A stretch of 64,000 nt of DNA, from assembly GCA_024743215.1 (NCBI GenBank), contig JANSWZ010000014.1, forward strand, positions 1 through 64,000, in the 5' to 3' direction. Of this stretch, positions 17,864 to 27,099 are shown in pieces. Each line of letters begins with the position of its first letter. Position 1 is the first letter of the stretch. Made by a program: the position numbers and the translations under genes. This DNA is from Alphaproteobacteria bacterium. GTDB lineage: Bacteria > Pseudomonadota > Alphaproteobacteria > Rhizobiales > GCA-2746425. The notes under the pieces are model-generated. The model ran no database searches. It saw only the letters and a list, made by a program, of their open reading frames with translations, and was not told the origin of the DNA.

Positions 17864-18979
17864 ATGGCCAGACGCCCGGACATTGGCTATTTCGAAAGTG
17901 ATCTGGACCTTCTGGACCCGCAGACATGGGATCATGCCTATGGGGCGTTCGGAAAAGCCCAGACCATAAACCCGCTTGTCTATAAATCCCTGTCATTTGC
18001 CTATCTGGAAGATGAGGCAATCTGGACCCGAGACTGGATCTGCATCGGCACTGTGGATGATATTCCCAATGCAGGCGACATTTTGCCTTACACTGTCGGA
18101 AATCACGGCATTCATGTTCAACGGCTGGCTGATGGCGATCTTGAAGGTCGCTTCAACAATGCACAGCACGGAGGCTGCCGCTTTGTGCCGGTTCAGTGTC
18201 AGAACGGCACCAAAACCAAATGCTCTTTCACATCATGCGGCTATAGCCGGGATCGCGATGCCATCGCGGCGTCAGATGGCGGCCAGCCAGTGCCAGCCAT
18301 GCACCAATATACCGGGCTGCGACCAGAGCGATTGCTACAGATTTCAGTTGCGACCCTTCAGGGCCTGATTTTTGTCAATATTGACGGCCCTGACCACATC
18401 ATGGCGCCAGAGAAGAAGCTTGAAAGCCAAATCCACACCACCTTCCAAACTCATCCAGCAAGGATCGAAAAGGAATGGTCAGAATTCAAATGTAACTGGA
18501 AATTATTCGCCGAGACCCTGCTTCAGGAACTGAATGTGGTCCCCGAGATGGACGTGGCACCCAAAGCCAATGCATTCATCGGACATATGCTGCCCCTAAA
18601 GGGCCGGGACAGCCGTCTCACCGGCCCTGTGGTGTGGAGCTTTCCAAACATGATGCTTGTCAGAACCAAAACCGTTTCCTGCTGGATAGCATTGCAACAA
18701 ACTGCGCTGGAGAAAATGATCTGTCGTGCTCAATTCTACGGAGAGGCAACAGGCTCTCACAGCACAGATGAATTGTCAGTGTTGAAAGAAGTGCTGAAAA
18801 CTATTGGACGTACCGCAGAAACACGGCAGGCCACATTGAGTACAGATGCCGTGCCAGGCGTTCAGAATGAAGCAGCTTCGCATTGGTCACAAATGGCCCT
18901 CATCGAACGATTGTTAAAAATGCCGCGTAACGAGGTAGCTGAGCCTATGTTTCAGCCGGTCCAGCACTATCTCATTTAA
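17864..18979 (+). CDS. Rieske oxygenase-like protein lacking metal ligands
   Basis: A 371-aa protein with the layout of a ring-hydroxylating/CntA-type Rieske oxygenase alpha subunit. The Rieske motif, normally C-x-H ... C-x2-H, reads A100-x-H102, 17 residues, then C120-x2-T123, so one Cys and one His are lost. At the mononuclear iron site the NWK motif is present (211-213), but the two usual His are N224 and M229. Neither metal centre should form. The frame is intact and a strong GGAGG precedes the ATG at 17864, so this is a maintained pseudo-enzyme rather than a decayed gene. It lies between dmfA2 and a Sel1 gene. A structural, regulatory or chaperone role with DMFase is possible but unproven. 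Confidence 0.8.
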   Translation: MARRPDIGYFESDLDLLDPQTWDHAYGAFGKAQTINPLVYKSLSFAYLEDEAIWTRDWICIGTVDDIPNAGDILPYTVGNHGIHVQRLADGDLEGRFNNAQHGGCRFVPVQCQNGTKTKCSFTSCGYSRDRDAIAASDGGQPVPAMHQYTGLRPERLLQISVATLQGLIFVNIDGPDHIMAPEKKLESQIHTTFQTHPARIEKEWSEFKCNWKLFAETLLQELNVVPEMDVAPKANAFIGHMLPLKGRDSRLTGPVVWSFPNMMLVRTKTVSCWIALQQTALEKMICRAQFYGEATGSHSTDELSVLKEVLKTIGRTAETRQATLSTDAVPGVQNEAASHWSQMALIERLLKMPRNEVAEPMFQPVQHYLI

Positions 18980-18993
18980 AAAGGAGCAACGCC

Positions 18994-19680
18994 ATGAATG
19001 CACTTGCCACACGCCCGACGGTTGAAGACGGCGCTCAACTTTACATAAAAGGTGAGTTTGATGCAGCAGTTGCCATATTTTCAGATCTCGCAGAAACCGG
19101 AGATGCTGAAGCCACCATGTGGCTTGGCTCTTGCTATGCCAATGGCGATGGCGTTCCGAATTCACCCGAACAGGCCTTCGGTTATTTCATGAAGGCTGCG
19201 GAAGATGGCCTTGCGCAGGCACAAACCAATGTGGGCGCAATGCTTTTTGGCGGCCAGGGCTGCAAAAAAGACATTGATGCAGGTGTTGCCTGGTTGACCA
19301 AAGCCGCCGAGCAGGATGACACCGGCGCGCAATTCAATCTGGCCACCATTTTGTCGTCCGACAAGGAAGTTGCACTGGATTGGGAAACCGCTGCGAAATG
19401 GTATCATAGAGCAGCCGAAAAAGGGCATTATCCGTCTCAGGCGCGTCTCGGATTCTGCTATCAACATGGCAATGGTGTGCCGCAAAGCCGCGTTGACGCC
19501 TATGTCTGGTTTGCATTGGCAGCACAGCATGGCGTCGGGACAGCCCTGACAGCTGTTGAGCGTCTTGTGAATGACATGTCAGCCGAAGAAAAAAGACAAG
19601 GGGCCGGCATGGTTCAGTCCTGGCGCAACAAAACTGCGTCTGTTTCCAGCATGGCTGTCATCGATCCGGTTGCACAATAG
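18994..19680 (+). CDS. Sel1-like repeat protein
   Basis: A 228-aa protein made of four to five Sel1-like (TPR-type) repeats of about 36 residues. They are recognisable from A...W...AAE.G...AQ..LG..Y..G.GV patterns between residues 30 and 195. No signal peptide is visible, so it should be cytoplasmic. Such repeats mediate protein contacts. A clear AAGGAG lies before the ATG, and the next small gene starts within 10 bases of its stop. Its place in the DMF operon suggests a scaffold or assembly helper; that is inference. Confidence 0.85.
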   Translation: MNALATRPTVEDGAQLYIKGEFDAAVAIFSDLAETGDAEATMWLGSCYANGDGVPNSPEQAFGYFMKAAEDGLAQAQTNVGAMLFGGQGCKKDIDAGVAWLTKAAEQDDTGAQFNLATILSSDKEVALDWETAAKWYHRAAEKGHYPSQARLGFCYQHGNGVPQSRVDAYVWFALAAQHGVGTALTAVERLVNDMSAEEKRQGAGMVQSWRNKTASVSSMAVIDPVAQ

Positions 19681-19689
19681 GTGATCGTC

Positions 19690-20004
19690 ATGGATACATC
19701 CTACAGCGTTCAACAGATAAAATTTGAGTTTCTGAGTTATATCAAAGAATTTGGTGGCAATGGATCTGACTGGACCATTGGTCTGCTGAATGAAGCTCAA
19801 CAGGCAAAAATAGCTTCATCCGATAGCCCCGAAAAGGCTGATCGGATCTGGATTTGCAAACCTGCATTAAGCGCAAATGCTGCCAGACTTGTCGCAGAGT
19901 ATTTCGTAACTCGATTTGGAACAAAAAAAGCGGATGACTTTGTTGTCAGCCCGGACAAAAACTGGGTGCATATGTTCATCGAACGCAATACCGCACACAC
20001 ATAA
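19690..20004 (+). CDS. small protein of unknown function
   Basis: A 104-aa soluble protein that I do not recognise. It has no signal peptide, membrane segment or cysteine cluster. The start at 19690 has AGGTGA placed 6 bases before it; an in-frame GTG at 19681 directly after the previous stop is possible. It is rich in aromatic and charged residues and ends in an HMFIERN-type strand. Position between the Sel1 gene and amiC, in the same direction, argues that it belongs to the DMF/amide operon. Confidence 0.65.
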   Translation: MDTSYSVQQIKFEFLSYIKEFGGNGSDWTIGLLNEAQQAKIASSDSPEKADRIWICKPALSANAARLVAEYFVTRFGTKKADDFVVSPDKNWVHMFIERNTAHT

Positions 20005-20111
20005 TTGGATAGAAATTGGTAAACTTGAATCCCAAGGAGCGAAGCGTATGAGAGCAAGTTGAGAGCGTAACAAGCCTCTGCTTGCGAACACAGGTTTTGA
20101 AAGTGTTCCTT

Positions 20112-21263
20112 ATGAAACATGACAATTGGCGCATCGGCGTCCTATTTTCTCAAAGTGGCGCCACAGCAGCTGTTGAACAGACAATGATCAACGGAAGCAT
20201 CCTCGCCATGGAAGAAATCAATCAGGCTGGTGGCGTCCTGGGGCGTCCGCTCAGCTACACCCATTATGATCCTGGCTCATCACCAAAGAAGTATCAGGAT
20301 TATGCCCATCGCCTCCTGACAGAAGACAATGTCAAAATCATCTTTGGCTGTTACATGTCCTCGTGCCGGAAAGCCGTATTGCCCGAGATTGAAACGCATC
20401 ACGGCCTGCTGTTCTATCCCACCGTTTATGAGGGGTTTGAATACTCGTCACGTTGTTTTTATACTGGTGCCACCTCCAATCAGGGCGCACCGGAACTGGT
20501 TCAATACCTCACAAAAAACTATGGAAATAACCTGATCCTGGTTGGTTCCAACTACGTCTTTCCGTACCAATACAACCGTGTGATTACTGATTTGGTGATA
20601 CAGTCCAATGGGAAAATCTTGGACGAACTCTATATCCCGATCGAAGCGAAAAGCAGTGATTTCAAGCGGACGATTAAGCAGATAGCCAAATTGAAACCTG
20701 ATGCCATTATCTCCACGCTGGTTGGCGATGGGATCGGTCTGTTTTATGAGGCCTTTAAAAATGCCGGATTTGATTCCGAGCGCATGCCCATTGCTTCGGT
20801 TGCAACAAGCGAGGCAGAGCTTGCCCAAGTGGATCTTGGCGTTGCAACGGGACATCTTTCATCGACACCGTTTTTCGAAACCTTGCAGACCCCAGAAGCC
20901 ATACGCTTCGTCAAAGCCTACAAGGATCGATTTGGCCCTGACGCGCCAGTCACAGCTTGCGCTGAAGCCGCCTATTTCCAAATACACCTTTATGCAAGCG
21001 CTCTGGAAAAAGCGTCCAGCGATTCTCCCGAAAAAATTGCGTTGCAGCTGCCTCAGCTTTCATTCAACGCGCCGCAAGGTCAGATCCGGATTGATCCCCT
21101 TACGCATCATACAGAGCTGTGGCCACGCATCGGCCGCGTAAACAGCCAGAACAAATTTGACATCGTTTGGGAATCCAAAAAAAGCGTGAAGCCAGACCCG
21201 TATTTCGTAGCTCCATTATTTGATGAATGGTCTGCTGCCAACGTTCTTCTGCAGATAGAATAG
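20112..21263 (+). CDS. amiC: AmiC-type amide sensor (cytoplasmic periplasmic-binding-fold protein)
   Basis: Ligand sensor of the amidase regulon, 383 aa. It has the same type I binding-protein fold as UrtA (FGCYMSSCRKAVLPE, LLFYPTVYEGFE), but no signal peptide, which marks it as the cytoplasmic AmiC type. In Pseudomonas AmiC holds AmiR inactive until an amide binds. The start at 20112 (MKHDNWRIG) matches the family; the frame also opens 30 bases earlier. AmiR follows 12 bases downstream, the usual pair order. The inducing ligand here may be DMF, methylformamide or another amide. Confidence 0.9.
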   Translation: MKHDNWRIGVLFSQSGATAAVEQTMINGSILAMEEINQAGGVLGRPLSYTHYDPGSSPKKYQDYAHRLLTEDNVKIIFGCYMSSCRKAVLPEIETHHGLLFYPTVYEGFEYSSRCFYTGATSNQGAPELVQYLTKNYGNNLILVGSNYVFPYQYNRVITDLVIQSNGKILDELYIPIEAKSSDFKRTIKQIAKLKPDAIISTLVGDGIGLFYEAFKNAGFDSERMPIASVATSEAELAQVDLGVATGHLSSTPFFETLQTPEAIRFVKAYKDRFGPDAPVTACAEAAYFQIHLYASALEKASSDSPEKIALQLPQLSFNAPQGQIRIDPLTHHTELWPRIGRVNSQNKFDIVWESKKSVKPDPYFVAPLFDEWSAANVLLQIE

Positions 21264-21275
21264 CGGAGCATAACC

Positions 21276-21881
21276 TTGGCAATCCAACTCCTCCGCGATT
21301 TGAAAGGTCTGAAAATCCAGGTGATCCATGCACCTGATTCCGAAGGCTTGACCATTGTGGAGCATCTGGGCCGAATGGGTTGCAAGAGCGAGACAAGCTG
21401 GCCCCTGCCAAACGAACTGGACCCGGATGCCGATGTGGTTCTGATCTCAATCGAACAGGAAAACCGGGAACGCATTCTAAAGCTTTGCCGCCAGACCAAA
21501 GAAGTCCCGCCAACGATTTTGGCTGTCGCCTCCTACGAGGATCCAGGCACGCTGCAGATCATTCTGGAATGCGAGGCGCTTTCAGTTATCGAACGGCCGG
21601 TTCGTCTGTTCGGTCTGCTGACCAACCTGACCATTGCCCGTTCGCTTTGGATGGAACGGCACAAGCTGCGCAAGAAAGTCAAAAAACTTGAGCGCAGACT
21701 TGATGGAAACCACATGATTTCGCGCGCCAAAAGCATTCTTTGGGAAACTCAGGGCCTGGACGAAAAAGGCGCCCATGAAAGCATCCGAAAGCAGGCCATG
21801 GCGAAGCGGCTATCGATGGCTGATATCTCGGGCGACATCGTAAAGGCCTATGAAATACTGACCTTCAATTCTGACAAATAA
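21276..21881 (+). CDS. amiR: AmiR-type ANTAR transcription antiterminator
   Basis: RNA-binding antiterminator, 201 aa. The N-terminal about 125 residues form a pseudo-receiver domain. A coiled-coil segment (near 128-150, rich in K, R and L) follows, and the C-terminal ANTAR domain has the helical AKSILWETQGLDEKGAHE pattern. It starts with TTG at 21276, with GGAG 8 bases upstream. It sits directly after amiC, its expected inhibitor. Its likely RNA targets are the two hairpin pairs in the amiE and urtA leaders. Because amiCR lie inside the rightward operon, they would amplify their own expression. Confidence 0.9.
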   Translation: MAIQLLRDLKGLKIQVIHAPDSEGLTIVEHLGRMGCKSETSWPLPNELDPDADVVLISIEQENRERILKLCRQTKEVPPTILAVASYEDPGTLQIILECEALSVIERPVRLFGLLTNLTIARSLWMERHKLRKKVKKLERRLDGNHMISRAKSILWETQGLDEKGAHESIRKQAMAKRLSMADISGDIVKAYEILTFNSDK

Positions 21882-21896
21882 ACCGGAGTCGGCTGA

Positions 21897-22349
21897 ATGT
21901 TGCGTGTGGAAAAAATTGTAGGGGATACGTCTGATCCCGCGATCTTTGATCTGATCCACGATCTTGAGCACCATGGTGCGGTGGAGACCATCACACTGCC
22001 GACCGATGATCTGAACCGTCATAGGTTGATGGCCAGGACAGATCAGGGAAGTGATGTGGCCATTGCCATACCCCGCGACACAAAGCTCACAGATGGGGCT
22101 GTGCTGTATCTGGATAAGAGCCGGGCCGTGATTGTGCGTGCCGCCGAGCAAAAATGGCTGCGTCTGTCACCCAGAACGGCCAGCGATGCGGTCGAGTTGG
22201 GCTATTGTGCAGGCAATTTACACTGGCGCGTTCGTTTTGACGGGGCCGATCTGCTGGTTGCCCAAAATGGTTCAGCGGAAGCGTATTTGAATCGCATACC
22301 TGATCTGATCTCAACTGGCCGGGTTTCTGCGAGCGAGATTACTGAATGA
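21897..22349 (+). CDS. ureE: urease accessory protein UreE
   Basis: Nickel-binding metallochaperone that delivers Ni to the urease apoprotein, 150 aa, with the peptide-binding and metal-binding domains expected of UreE. It lacks the His-rich tail seen in some species, so nickel storage should be limited. It starts 15 bases after amiR, and its stop overlaps the ureF start (ATGA). The gene order here is E-F-AB-C-G-D, not the usual D-A-B-C-E-F-G. Confidence 0.88.
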   Translation: MLRVEKIVGDTSDPAIFDLIHDLEHHGAVETITLPTDDLNRHRLMARTDQGSDVAIAIPRDTKLTDGAVLYLDKSRAVIVRAAEQKWLRLSPRTASDAVELGYCAGNLHWRVRFDGADLLVAQNGSAEAYLNRIPDLISTGRVSASEITE

Positions 22350-23044
22350 ACATGGGCCAGACACCTCCCGATTATCATGAACTCCTGAGCGCATTTCAGT
22401 TTACCGATAGCGCATTCCCTTCAGGCGGATTTGCGTTTTCGCAAGGACTGGAAGCAGCCTCGGAACATGAAGAGCAATTAGGCCCGTTTGAACTGGAAGC
22501 CATGATGCGCTCGCAAATTCAGCACCGCTGGGCATGCTCCGATCGCGTCGCCCTCATCCGCGCCCATCGCCTGCAAGGCGAGCTGCAACAGATTATCGAG
22601 CTCGATCACGAAGTGGAGGCGAGCACGCTCATAGAAGCGCTACGGATCGGCTCCCGGCGCAATGGATCGGCAATGCTGATTGCACACGAGCGCATGGGCA
22701 TGGAGCGCGCTAAACTCTACCGCCAGCAGGTGCGGCAGCAAACCGCGCCCGGCCATCTGGCAGTCATGCAGGGCCTGATCTGGCAGCAGCTTGGACTTTC
22801 CCAGGAATCCGCGATTGCCATGAGCGGCTACCAGGCGGTGATGTCACTATCGACGGCGGCTGTCAGGCTCGGACTGATTGGTGCACTGGAAGTTCAGGCT
22901 GTTATTCGCGACGTGTTGCAACTGGTCGGGGATTTATCCTCCGCGCCCGTCAGCCATGACGACCCGCTGTCATCCTTCGTGCCGCTTTCCGAAATTGCCG
23001 TGTCCTGGAAGGACACAGGGGGCCAACGCCTCTTTTCGAATTAG
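22346..23044 (+). CDS. ureF: urease accessory protein UreF
   Basis: Helical accessory protein, 232 aa, part of the UreD-UreF-UreG complex that activates urease; UreF links UreG GTP hydrolysis to nickel insertion. The family motif FPSGGFAFSQGLE is present near residue 28. It overlaps the ureE stop by four bases, indicating coupled translation. A 57-base gap without an evident promoter separates it from the structural genes. Confidence 0.92.
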   Translation: MNMGQTPPDYHELLSAFQFTDSAFPSGGFAFSQGLEAASEHEEQLGPFELEAMMRSQIQHRWACSDRVALIRAHRLQGELQQIIELDHEVEASTLIEALRIGSRRNGSAMLIAHERMGMERAKLYRQQVRQQTAPGHLAVMQGLIWQQLGLSQESAIAMSGYQAVMSLSTAAVRLGLIGALEVQAVIRDVLQLVGDLSSAPVSHDDPLSSFVPLSEIAVSWKDTGGQRLFSN

Positions 23045-23101
23045 AGGTTTTCAAACGTGCGTGAATTCACTGTCACGAACCAACAAATGATGAGGCTGTA
23101 A

Positions 23102-23797
23102 ATGCTTTTGACACCAACTGAAATGGAACGCCTGACGATATTCATGGCAGCAGAGCTTGCGCGAAAACGGCGTGCCAAAGGTCTCAAACTGAACCATCCC
23201 GAAACGGTTGCTCTGATCGCTGATGAAATTCTGGAAGGCGCACGCGAAGGGCGTTCCGTTGCTGAAATGATGTCTTTTGGATCGCAAATTCTGACCCAGA
23301 ATGATGTGATGCCAGGTGTGGCTGCCATGATGCCCATTCTCCAAGTCGAAGGGACCTTTGCTGACGGGACCAAACTGGTCACCGTGCACGATCCAATCCG
23401 ACCTGCTGAAGGGGCTGCAATTGATGCAATTGAACCCGGCAGATTCATCTGCGAAGAGGGTGATATTGAGCTCAACAAGGGACGACCGACGGTTGACCTT
23501 GTTGTGGTCAATACCGGGGACCGGCCTGTACAGATCGGCAGCCATTATCACTTCTTTGAGGTGAACAAGGCCCTCGATTTTGACCGCGAAGCAGCCTTCG
23601 GCACGCGGCTGGACATTCCTGCCGGAACAGCCGTTCGCTTTGAGCCAGGTCAGGAAAAATCCGTCACGCTGACCGCCTTCGGTGGCGACCAGATATTGTC
23701 AGGCCTGAATGGTCTGACAGATGGTTCCGCTACAGACGAAACGGTGAAGAAACACGCTATAGAGCGCGCCCGTGAGCGCCAATTCAAGGGCCTTTGA
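23102..23797 (+). CDS. ureAB: urease gamma and beta subunits, fused
   Basis: A single 231-aa frame joins the urease gamma subunit (about residues 1-100, starting [11 protein letters not shown], with [11 protein letters not shown] near its end) to the beta subunit (from about 110, with the [23 protein letters not shown] and [11 protein letters not shown] motifs). The fusion resembles the two-chain arrangement of Helicobacter urease. It assembles with UreC in the cytoplasm and hydrolyses urea to ammonia and carbamate. No frameshift is needed, so the fusion is real. Confidence 0.93.
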   Translation: MLLTPTEMERLTIFMAAELARKRRAKGLKLNHPETVALIADEILEGAREGRSVAEMMSFGSQILTQNDVMPGVAAMMPILQVEGTFADGTKLVTVHDPIRPAEGAAIDAIEPGRFICEEGDIELNKGRPTVDLVVVNTGDRPVQIGSHYHFFEVNKALDFDREAAFGTRLDIPAGTAVRFEPGQEKSVTLTAFGGDQILSGLNGLTDGSATDETVKKHAIERARERQFKGL

Positions 23798-23833
23798 ACC
23801 CATGGCTGTCGTATCAAGTAAAGGACGAAAAAA

Positions 23834-25546
23834 GTGACAAAAATATCTCGTCAGGAATATGCGGCCATGTATGGGCCAACAACAGGGGACGGCGTTGTTT
23901 TGGGCGACACCTCTCTCGTGGCCGTGGTTGAAAAGGACTATGCCGTTTACGGTGATGAATGTCTGCATGGCGGCGGCAAAACATTGCGCGACGGCGCCGG
24001 CATGGCAGCTGGTGTAACCAGCGAAGAAGGTGCGTTGGATTTTCTGCTTTGCAATGTGGTTGTCATAGATGCAGTACTCGGCATTGTGAAGGGCGATCTT
24101 GGCATCAAGGACGGCAAGATTGTCGGCCTCGGAAAAGCTGGAAACCCAGCCACAATGGACGGTGTTGATCCACGCCTGATCGTCTCTGCCGCAACCACTG
24201 TTCGTGATTGCGAAGGCTTGGTTGCAACAGCGGGTGCGATTGATGTTCACGTCCATTTTGACAGCGCTCAACTCTGCGATCATGCCATCTCATCGGGCAT
24301 TACCACCATGTTGGGTGGCTCATTGGGACCCATCACAGTTGGCATTGATTGCGGTGGTGCGTTCAATGTTGGAAAAATGCTGCAGGCCGCAGAGGAATGG
24401 CCGATCAATTTTGGCTTTCTGGGCCGTGGGAACTCCCACAAGCCTGCCTCTCTCATCGAGCAAATGCATGCGGGATGCCTGGGTCTGAAACTGCACGAAG
24501 ACTGGGGCACAATGCCCGCTTCGATTGACATGTGCCTGACTGTCGCGGACGAGCTGGATTTCCCGGTGCAGATACACACCGACACGCTCAATGAGTCCGG
24601 TTTTCTGGAAGATACGCTGGCGGCCATTGATGGCCGTACCATCCATATGTATCACACGGAAGGCGCGGGTGGCGGCCATGCACCCGATATCATTTCGGTC
24701 GCCGGTGTGGAATGGTGCCTTCCCTCGTCCACCAATCCAACCAACCCCTATACGGTCAATACATTTGACGAGCATCTGGATATGACGATGGTCTGTCACC
24801 ATCTCAGCCCGTCTATCCCCGAAGATGTTGCTTTTGCTGAAAGCCGCATTCGCGCGCAAACCATCGCAGCGGAAGACATTCTGCATGACATGGGCGCCAT
24901 TTCCATGCTGGGCTCCGACAGCCAGGGCATGGGGCGCATTGGTGAAGTCATCTGCCGGACCTGGCAATTGGCTGACAAGATGAAGAAGCAGCGGGGCCGG
25001 TTGCCAAGCGAAGAAACCAAAATCGGCGACAATGAGCGGATCAAGCGCTACATCGCCAAATACACCATAAATGCGGCGCGCACCTTTGGTATTCAGGATC
25101 ATGTGGGGTCCCTTGAAGACGGAAAAATGGCTGATATCGTCATATGGCGACCCGCCTTCTTTGGCATCAAGCCGGAATTGGTCATCAAGGGCGGTTTCAT
25201 TGCCTGGGGTGCCATGGGCGACAGCGCCGCGTCGCTGATGACCTGTGAGCCATTGATGCTACGTCCGCAATGGGGTGCCTTTGGCCGCGCAAAACAGGCG
25301 CTTTCAGCCTGCTTTGTCAATCCGCTCGCGCTTGACGCTGGACTGGCTGATCAGCTGGATTTGAAGAAGACACTGCTGCCATCATATGGAACCCGCTCAC
25401 TGACGAAGAAAGACATGCTGCACAATGATGTATGTCCGGATATCAGGGTCGATCCGCAGACATTTGATGTCTTTGTCGATGATGAGCTGGCGACTTGTGA
25501 GCCAGCGTCCGAATTGCCACTGGCACAACGCTACATGTTGAGATGA
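23834..25546 (+). CDS. ureC: urease alpha (catalytic) subunit
   Basis: Nickel-containing catalytic subunit, 570 aa. All ligands are visible: H139 and H141 (HVH), K219 (the residue that is carbamylated, in GLKLHEDWG), H248, H274 and D362. The active-site flap carries C321 and H322 (VCHHL). It starts with GTG at 23834 behind AAGGACG. The enzyme should be functional if activated by the neighbouring accessory proteins. It releases ammonia, in keeping with the nitrogen-scavenging theme of the operon. Confidence 0.96.
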   Translation: MTKISRQEYAAMYGPTTGDGVVLGDTSLVAVVEKDYAVYGDECLHGGGKTLRDGAGMAAGVTSEEGALDFLLCNVVVIDAVLGIVKGDLGIKDGKIVGLGKAGNPATMDGVDPRLIVSAATTVRDCEGLVATAGAIDVHVHFDSAQLCDHAISSGITTMLGGSLGPITVGIDCGGAFNVGKMLQAAEEWPINFGFLGRGNSHKPASLIEQMHAGCLGLKLHEDWGTMPASIDMCLTVADELDFPVQIHTDTLNESGFLEDTLAAIDGRTIHMYHTEGAGGGHAPDIISVAGVEWCLPSSTNPTNPYTVNTFDEHLDMTMVCHHLSPSIPEDVAFAESRIRAQTIAAEDILHDMGAISMLGSDSQGMGRIGEVICRTWQLADKMKKQRGRLPSEETKIGDNERIKRYIAKYTINAARTFGIQDHVGSLEDGKMADIVIWRPAFFGIKPELVIKGGFIAWGAMGDSAASLMTCEPLMLRPQWGAFGRAKQALSACFVNPLALDAGLADQLDLKKTLLPSYGTRSLTKKDMLHNDVCPDIRVDPQTFDVFVDDELATCEPASELPLAQRYMLR

Positions 25547-25550
25547 TCCA

Positions 25551-26198
25551 ATGAATGTTCATGTTTCAAACGAAAAGTCTGGCATCTCCAGCGTTGGTGC
25601 TGCACGGGTGGGAATCGGCGGTCCGGTAGGATCGGGGAAAACCGCTCTCATTGAACAATTGATCCCGCTTTTTGCAGCACGTGATGTCTCGCTGGCCATC
25701 GTTACAAATGATCTGGTGACCGCAGAGGATGCCGAACGCATCCGGCGCTCGGGATTGATCGATCCTGAGCGCGTTTCGGCTGTTGAGGCCGGGGCATGTC
25801 CGCATACGGTCATACGTGAAGACCCGACCTTGAACATTGCAGCGGCAGATGATCTTGAGGCGCGGTTTCCTGATCTGGACCTGATCCTGATTGAAAGCGG
25901 CGGTGACAATCTGGCATCGACTTTCTCTCTGGATCTGGTGGATTGGTGGATCTTTGTCATTGATGTGGCCGGGGGGGATGACATTCCCCGCAAAAAAGGC
26001 CCCGGAGTCCTGAAAAGCGACCTTCTGGTGGTGAACAAATCTGATTTGGCACCCTATGTCGGCGTCAATCTGGATCAGATGTTGAAGGATGCGCAATCGT
26101 TGCGTGGCGGCAGGCCGGTAATCATCACCAATTGCAAAATCCAGCAGAACATCAGCGATGTTGTCGATCTGATCTCCAGAGAAGTTTTGTTACGGTGA
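25551..26198 (+). CDS. ureG: urease accessory GTPase UreG
   Basis: SIMIBI-class GTPase, 215 aa, that powers nickel insertion. The P-loop is [10 protein letters not shown] near residue 24, the CPH metal motif lies in EAGACPHTV, and NKSD supplies guanine specificity. It has no His-rich N-terminal extension. It lies 4 bases after ureC, and its stop overlaps the GTG start of ureD. Confidence 0.95.
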   Translation: MNVHVSNEKSGISSVGAARVGIGGPVGSGKTALIEQLIPLFAARDVSLAIVTNDLVTAEDAERIRRSGLIDPERVSAVEAGACPHTVIREDPTLNIAAADDLEARFPDLDLILIESGGDNLASTFSLDLVDWWIFVIDVAGGDDIPRKKGPGVLKSDLLVVNKSDLAPYVGVNLDQMLKDAQSLRGGRPVIITNCKIQQNISDVVDLISREVLLR

Positions 26199-27070
26199 AT
26201 CAGCATCTGGACCCCAAGGCAACAGAAGCGGCATCTGAAGCCAGCGCCATGAATGGACGCCTTGGTTCCTTTCATTTGGAATTCAGGCGCAATGGCCATC
26301 GCACACGCATTGGCCGGCAATTCGTGTCCTACCCGTTTCACATGACCCGCCCCTTTGATCTGGACAGAGACATTCAGCACCTTCTGACCGTCTATCAACA
26401 ATCCTCTTCCGGCGGGCTGTATCGTGCAGACAATCTGTCTTCAAAATACACGATTGGAAAGCAAGCAGCAGCACATGTCACAACCCAAGCTGCAACCATG
26501 GTGCATAATTGTTATGGGGAACCGGCTCTCCAAACTCTTGAGATTGATGCAGGCGAAGACAGTTTCTTGGCTTTCACGCCAGACCCCATGGTTCTGTTTC
26601 CCGGTGCCGCCAGCCAAACCAGAACGCACATAAACATGTCGCACAAGGCCGCGGTGTTGCTGACCGAAAGCTTTGACAGACATGACCCGACAGCCAGCAA
26701 CAGGATCTTTGATCAGATCAGTTCGCACATGGACGTGCGCGATGAGACGGGGAAACTTTTGCTGCGTGACCGGTTTTCTGTGAAAGGGGTCGATTTTATC
26801 TCACGATCATCTCCTGCAGGCACATGGCGGATCGTCACCAATGGTCTGATTTTAGGAGATTTGAGCCGCCTGCCCACGCCCGCCAGTTTGAACGATATCG
26901 GCCAGACCGAGGGTGCCATCCTTGGCGTTTCCTCCTTGCCGAACGGAGCCGGCTGGGGTGTGCGATGCCTTGCCAAATCGGCGACAGCTTCGCGCAGTGT
27001 TTGCGATCAACTTTTCCGCATATGCGCAGAATCTGCCTTGGGAGCAAGTCCGGCTTTGCGGCGAAAATAA
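26195..27070 (+). CDS. ureD: urease accessory protein UreD
   Basis: Scaffold of the urease activation complex (UreD/UreH family), 291 aa. The RPFDLD and GGLYRADNL segments and a beta-rich body fit the family. I start it at the GTG at 26195, overlapping the ureG stop by four bases; an ATG at 26249 is an alternative. It is the last gene of the rightward operon and converges on the GlxA-type regulator with a 29-base gap. No clear terminator is visible between them. Confidence 0.85.
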   Translation: MNQHLDPKATEAASEASAMNGRLGSFHLEFRRNGHRTRIGRQFVSYPFHMTRPFDLDRDIQHLLTVYQQSSSGGLYRADNLSSKYTIGKQAAAHVTTQAATMVHNCYGEPALQTLEIDAGEDSFLAFTPDPMVLFPGAASQTRTHINMSHKAAVLLTESFDRHDPTASNRIFDQISSHMDVRDETGKLLLRDRFSVKGVDFISRSSPAGTWRIVTNGLILGDLSRLPTPASLNDIGQTEGAILGVSSLPNGAGWGVRCLAKSATASRSVCDQLFRICAESALGASPALRRK

Positions 27071-27099
27071 ACGGAACAAAGCCAGCTTATCGTCGTTCG

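Noticed and set aside
17864-18979. Active Rieske dioxygenase or carnitine/dimethylamine oxygenase
   Set aside because: Both the Rieske and mononuclear iron ligand sets are incomplete.
24320-25102. Long open frame on the strand opposite ureC
   Set aside because: It is a shadow of the certain ureC frame; no start signal or family resemblance. The same holds for long frames opposite fhs and gguB.
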